This document shows, piece by piece, positions 61,001 through 64,000 of a DNA stretch of 64,000 nucleotides. Position numbers and translations under genes: made by a program. The notes under the pieces were generated by a model that worked only from the letters and a program-made list of their open reading frames with translations, searched no databases and was not told the DNA's origin. How positions within the stretch are numbered: position 1 is the stretch's first letter; each line of letters begins with the position of its first letter. The DNA is taken from NCBI GenBank assembly GCA_016214985.1, contig JACRMM010000025.1, forward strand, positions 62,001 to 126,000. Direction: 5' to 3'. The DNA comes from Deltaproteobacteria bacterium. Lineage in GTDB: Bacteria; Desulfobacterota; Deferrisomatia; Deferrisomatales; JACRMM01.

Positions 61001-61475
61001 CGCTCCCGATGCGACTGCTTACTGGGCGGTCTTGAAAGAGGAGGCCCGGGCTCTTCAAGAGGTTGGTCTGACACCGGTCCTTGTTCTCGATAATCCCACG
61101 CGCCCAGGTTGGGTGTGGGAGTGGCAGCATCCCCGCCAAGACGGCCGCTACCCCAGACCGCCCGACCTCGTCTTCCGCCGAGAAAAGCCAGGACGCGGCG
61201 ATGGATACGTAGCGGACTTCAACGATATCCAAGTCTTTTCGGCGGGGATTGCCCCGGGGGAGTCGCTGCTGCTGGCTCGAGAAGCTTTCGCGGGCGTGAC
61301 GTTCAAGGCGTATCGCGACAGAGTATTCGTGAAGGCAGAAACGTCGGAAGTGGCGGAATCAACGACTTTGGTTGATCTTCAGCTGACGTTTGAACGTGAT
61401 GTTCGGGTTGAGCATAGCAAGATTGTCCGAATTCGATATCAGACGGCAAATTCAGAGCCGGGAACAGACGAATAG
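58035..61475 (+). CDS. 1146-residue four-TM protein of unknown function in the restriction locus
   Basis: Starts six bases after hsdS. Predicted membrane helices: ~55-74, 102-122, 141-165, 174-195. The remaining ~950 residues form a large soluble part without any motif I recognise (no Walker A, no nuclease or protease signature). The DNA is clearly lower in GC than neighbours. Its position between hsdS and hsdR suggests an accessory or defence role, possibly membrane-acting. No family assignment is made. Confidence 0.75.
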   Translation: MGRKAQQSTHAKPPWSIASLLRKEEADWARRNDLRRRLRHHWFDREILKGGEHPIRYAFSLAILLVSAIVLGHALPKEWFTAYPSVWADAEKLNYFTSLWNVQATIAALVYPFVISFVALLLQRKPSSKAFLQIYLVDSGGLVAGMSSMFLVLAMSVQYVMLTAYSLGSAVTWVAVDAIWFMYNVVLTLWFLFRTVEFLRSDFQMEVVKRYAANVALPREIAHLLRFQVFARAQKEGWIPGPSYLDDEAEGQPQVLMHSFGAGMGDVSVERYLQEQSRLTNVFLWPLRLVVAGWLKKARQQHAIQSSGPSKSVKSPLLVFPLLPGSTYEAGVVLARVEGGPNLTPWHRLLVRLSFRFTPFRLERRHVTLTEILADLETDARVSAGTGDVATFEEGYRRITGMHETLIGASLTKEADGNMGSLALVPDVLKFADRPVHVHWADSYRSLFDASTSILPKETRPIRRLCYVVQHLDGPELRRSPADIRDRILLLPTQLMFALGNWWSERLEEQEQGVLQHDANGAAVLRPPLQGAYEGALLHLVSGWDSARGVVADIPGRDDRFIWANVEELLKLNARHVNETCLMLLRAVARGDQIAAEWLADILSKWWATASGYDDEPIVLYGKTDFITAEALFSEWDAAEQSLGIDDNDRRFIGQDRPELQRHVFLAALKNYWRDIRLLTLEILVSWAGSEGPRLSERSLATYVAGGLLTGRQWRPGGRTEEPLSDLTATDYLTAKARQYGADSGYRQGYVARLDAFVESAKDILRPPMVPGRIYSSSGADDVESLQDAQLAVFVILSGRDWRPGESLRRQLAIWTSSSFRSTNQVKHRVEAMGQRLVAVGDSLCPELVDRLLSSTGKTHTRPEGLARTRDAISAICREIEDLQSNAVAGAQVSTRRLAAMEEAASERGFSVETGKFPLQLFAALTYQDTPQEPFTLIFSKLRKGEFTDVEMAQRAVNEREHYAETIARHVGVLLLADVIRKSETRDVLAPDATAYWAVLKEEARALQEVGLTPVLVLDNPTRPGWVWEWQHPRQDGRYPRPPDLVFRREKPGRGDGYVADFNDIQVFSAGIAPGESLLLAREAFAGVTFKAYRDRVFVKAETSEVAESTTLVDLQLTFERDVRVEHSKIVRIRYQTANSEPGTDE

Positions 61476-61484
61476 GGCGATACG

Positions 61485-61649
61485 ATGACGGCTGCTTCAA
61501 GGCGCCCAACCGAGCACAGGACCGTCCAGGCCTGCATCCTCGCCTACGCCCAGCAAATCTGCCGGGCCCACGCGCCGCGCTCCGGGGCAGACGCGCGGAG
61601 GACGTTTGACCCGTGCGGCCCGACTCCCGGTAGTCCATGGTTCCTATGA
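61485..61649 (+). pseudogene. hsdR: Truncated copy of the hsdR 5' end
   Basis: A 54-codon frame beginning ATG 61485 matches the first ~50 residues of HsdR: VQACILAYAQQICRAHAPR against VQARILAYAQDLGWVYVPR, and RRTFDPCGPTP against RRGFDPDGTTP. It stops at a TGA overlapping the start of the DUF3800 gene. It appears to be a decayed duplicate left by insertion of DUF3800. Confidence 0.85.
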
Positions 61650-62548
61650 ACGGATCCGCTCCTCATTCGCTGTCCCGGCCGTCCAAGTTCGAGGACCGAT
61701 TCCGGCTGTACCTGGACGAGTCGGGCGATCACGTATTCCGCGAGGTGAAAGAGGTCTCACACCGCTTTCTGTGTCTGCTCGGCTGCTGGTTCCGAAATCC
61801 GGACTACCTGAAGTTTCACGAAGCCCTGGAAGCGCTGAAGTCACGCTTTCTTCCGCATCACCCCGACGATCCGGTCGTCCTCCACCGCGAGGATATGTTG
61901 AACGCCCGGAAGGCCTTTAAGGCGTTGCGCGATCCGGTAATGCGGGCGGAGTGGGATGAGGAACTTCTGGCGGTCATTGCGGCGGCGGAATTTCGGGTGG
62001 TAGGGGTTGTGATCGACAAGTTGGCGCTGCGGCATGCATACGGGGATTCGGCGGCGCATCCGTATCACTTGGGGCTGGGGTTCATGCTCCAGCGGTATGC
62101 CGGGTATTTGAACCATATCAACCGAACCGGCGATGTCATGGCTGAATCTCGCGGCGAGGCAGAGGACCGGCTGCTCAAGGAATCCTACACCCACGTGTAC
62201 GAGCGCGGCGTGTGGACGACCCCGGCGCACAGTTTCAGAGCGGCGCTGACCTCCTGCCAGCTGAAGCTCAAAGGAAAGGCCGCGAACATCTCGGGCCTGC
62301 AGCTGGCAGACCTGCTCGGTCATCCGGTCAAGCAATGGATCCTGAGGCAGCAAGGTTTTCTCGAAGGCGACCCGCCGTCCTTTGCCCAACGGCTCATGGG
62401 CGTGGTGGAGGAGAAACTGAACCGCCAACTTTACACCGGGCGAATCGAAGGCTATGGAACGGTGTTCTCCCGAAAAAATAAGAAGGCCTCTCTCGAGGCC
62501 CTCCTACGCTCGCCCCTGCGGGCGATCCACCTCCGCTTGGCGGATTGA
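61637..62548 (+). CDS. DUF3800 protein inserted between hsdR copies
   Basis: 303 residues. RLYLDESGDHVF is the DUF3800 motif (RNase-H-like fold, metal-binding Asp and Glu), with later ISGLQLADLLGHPVKQW. These proteins are found in defence islands and phages. The gene is flanked by hsdR 5' sequence, as if inserted at the hsdR start. ATG 61637 overlaps the pseudogene; ATG 61646 is an alternative. Confidence 0.82.
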   Translation: MVPMNGSAPHSLSRPSKFEDRFRLYLDESGDHVFREVKEVSHRFLCLLGCWFRNPDYLKFHEALEALKSRFLPHHPDDPVVLHREDMLNARKAFKALRDPVMRAEWDEELLAVIAAAEFRVVGVVIDKLALRHAYGDSAAHPYHLGLGFMLQRYAGYLNHINRTGDVMAESRGEAEDRLLKESYTHVYERGVWTTPAHSFRAALTSCQLKLKGKAANISGLQLADLLGHPVKQWILRQQGFLEGDPPSFAQRLMGVVEEKLNRQLYTGRIEGYGTVFSRKNKKASLEALLRSPLRAIHLRLAD

Positions 62549-62596
62549 TTCCTATATGGCTCAAACCTGTTCCGATTTCAACTGAAAGTTACTGCC

Positions 62597-64000
62597 ATGC
62601 CCAAACCGGGGGAACGCAAAGCCGTCCAGGCCCGCATCCTCGCCTACGCCCAGGATCTCGGCTGGGTCTACGTGCCGCGCGGAGAAGCCGAAACGCGCCG
62701 TGGCTTCGATCCGGACGGCACGACTCCCGAGGACCGCGCGCGAACGGCGTCGCTCTACTTCGGCGATCTGCTCCACGCCCAGGTGCTCGCCTTCAACCCC
62801 AAGTACAAGGAGGCCGAGGGGGCGCTGGTGGGAGAGCTTGGCCGGGTAGCAGCCGACATCGCCGGCAACCGGGAGCTGCTCAGCTACCTGCGCAATCAGG
62901 GCAAGTTCTTCTGCGCCGAGGAAAGCCGGGAGCTGGATCTCACCCTCATCGATTACGGCGACGTCGGCCGCCCACGCGAATCTTGGCGGAACGTCTACGA
63001 GGTGACCGAGGAGTTCGCCGTCCACAACGGCCGGCACGGCACGCGGGAGGACGTGGTCTTCCTCGTGAACGGCATCCCGGTGCTGGTGATCGAGTGCAAG
63101 AACGCGACGAAGGACGAGGCCATCGCGCTCGGGGTGGACCAGCTCCGGCGGTACCACGAGGAGACGCCGGAGGTGATGGTGCCGGAGATGGTCTTCACCG
63201 CCACCGAGGCCATCGGCTTCGCCTACGGGGTGACCTGGAACACGGTGCGGCGGAACCTCTTCACGTGGAAGCACGAGCAGGCGGGGAACCTCGAAGCCAA
63301 GGTGAAGAGCTTCTGCGCCGTGCCGCAGGTGCTTCGCCTCCTCAAGGACTTCATCCTCTTCGCGGAGAAGGACGAGGAGCTGCAGAAGTTCATCCTGCGC
63401 CAGCACCAGGCGGCCGGGGCGGACCGGGTCGCGGCGCGGGCGCTCGACCCGGCTCGCACGCGGGGTCTCCTGTGGCACACGCAGGGGAGCGGCAAGACCT
63501 ACACGATGATCAAGGCGGCGGAGATGCTCTTCAAGGCCCCCGAGGCCGAGAAGCCGACGATCCTCCTGATGATCGATCGAAACGAGCTCGAAGACCAGAT
63601 GCTCAAGAACCTCGCTTCGATGGGGATCGGAAGCGTCGCCCACGCGGACAGCATCGCGGCCCTGAACCGGCTGCTCCGGGAGGACTACCGCGGCCTCATC
63701 GTGACGATGATCCACAAGTTCCGCGACATGCCGGCGAATCTGAACACGCGGAAGAATATCTACGTGCTCATCGACGAGGCGCACCGGACCACCGGCGGCG
63801 ACCTCGGCAACTTCCTCATGGCCGGCCTGCCCAACGCGACGTTCATCGGCTTCTCCGGCACGCCGGTGGATCGGACCGCCCACGGCAAGGGGACGTTCAA
63901 AACCTTCGGCTGCGAGGATGACAAGGGGTACCTGCACAAGTACTCGATCGCCGAGAGCATCGAGGACGGCACGACCCTGCCTCTCTACTACCAGCTCGCC
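62597..64000 (+). CDS. hsdR: Type I restriction endonuclease HsdR, cut by the window end
   Basis: First 468 residues. The nuclease site PVLVIECKN (Glu166, Lys168) belongs to the PD-(D/E)xK type, and the helicase motor begins with Walker A HTQGSGKT, with DEAHRT of motif II later. It cuts unmodified DNA with HsdM and HsdS. The frame is uninterrupted to the last base. ATG 62597 is supported by the duplicated pseudogene copy beginning at the same residue. Confidence 0.92.
   Translation, partial: MPKPGERKAVQARILAYAQDLGWVYVPRGEAETRRGFDPDGTTPEDRARTASLYFGDLLHAQVLAFNPKYKEAEGALVGELGRVAADIAGNRELLSYLRNQGKFFCAEESRELDLTLIDYGDVGRPRESWRNVYEVTEEFAVHNGRHGTREDVVFLVNGIPVLVIECKNATKDEAIALGVDQLRRYHEETPEVMVPEMVFTATEAIGFAYGVTWNTVRRNLFTWKHEQAGNLEAKVKSFCAVPQVLRLLKDFILFAEKDEELQKFILRQHQAAGADRVAARALDPARTRGLLWHTQGSGKTYTMIKAAEMLFKAPEAEKPTILLMIDRNELEDQMLKNLASMGIGSVAHADSIAALNRLLREDYRGLIVTMIHKFRDMPANLNTRKNIYVLIDEAHRTTGGDLGNFLMAGLPNATFIGFSGTPVDRTAHGKGTFKTFGCEDDKGYLHKYSIAESIEDGTTLPLYYQLA

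Noticed and set aside
1-64000. CRISPR arrays, transposases, integrases or attachment sites
   Set aside because: None was seen on either strand. The recG and hsdR duplications are the only signs of rearrangement.

Overview
The window is high-GC DNA (mostly well above 60% by eye) from what looks like an anaerobic or facultative Gram-negative bacterium of the Desulfobacterota (old Deltaproteobacteria) type. Support for this comes from LptF/LptG (an outer membrane), class III anaerobic ribonucleotide reductase, two confident or probable sigma-54 systems, a benzoyl-CoA-reductase/2-hydroxyacyl-CoA-dehydratase family protein, coenzyme-B12 enzymes, and an archaeal-type thiolase with its OB-fold partner. 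No rRNA, tRNA, CRISPR array or transposase was found. The species cannot be named from the sequence alone.

Layout. 1-10.5 kb: an unrecognised protein cut by the window edge, a B12-binding radical SAM enzyme, a methyltransferase-Nudix fusion, an MFS exporter, the ammonium channel amtB with a sigma-54-like promoter, an ABC exporter and trpS. 10.5-16.9 kb: a beta-propeller lipoprotein, a fused EIIA/diadenylate cyclase (c-di-AMP) protein, a SagB-like nitroreductase, TlpA, an FmdB-type zinc ribbon, thioredoxin, and an ECF sigma/anti-sigma pair with a tiny membrane peptide. 17-20.5 kb: nrdD, a small thiol-redox protein and nrdG behind a pair of NrdR boxes. 20.6-34 kb: housekeeping genes lptG/lptF, deoC, a Zn-dependent phospholipase C-like protein, rlmN, mtnP, a PfkB kinase, a response regulator, a TPR lipoprotein, a RodZ-like protein, a purine nucleoside phosphorylase, a PP-loop enzyme and recG.

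34-50 kb is a catabolic island. It holds a solitary HgdB-like protein, a GAF/sigma-54 activator, and a divergent operon with two 18-bp palindromic enhancer sites and a -24/-12 promoter. The operon encodes the two subunits of a B12-dependent acyl-CoA mutase, a thiolase, its DUF35 partner, a MeaB-type GTPase chaperone, a thiamine-diphosphate enzyme and a 49-residue zinc ribbon. It ends at a perfect 18-bp hairpin and is followed by a metallo-beta-lactamase-fold enzyme, three different SDR dehydrogenases and a thioesterase. The set fits a ketone pathway: TPP enzyme joins acetone and formyl-CoA to 2-hydroxyisobutyryl-CoA, the mutase gives 3-hydroxybutyryl-CoA, an SDR gives acetoacetyl-CoA, and the thiolase gives acetyl-CoA. 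The mutase has unusual active-site residues, including proline where the family has the catalytic histidine, so the true substrate may be new.

50.6-64 kb: a decayed recG fragment, a FecR/DUF6600-like protein, then a type I restriction-modification island reading HTH-HsdM, AAA ATPase, zinc ribbon, HsdS, a 1146-residue four-TM protein of unknown function, a duplicated hsdR 5' fragment, DUF3800 and HsdR (cut by the window end). The embedded ATPase/zinc-ribbon pair and the large membrane protein are candidate novel defence components.
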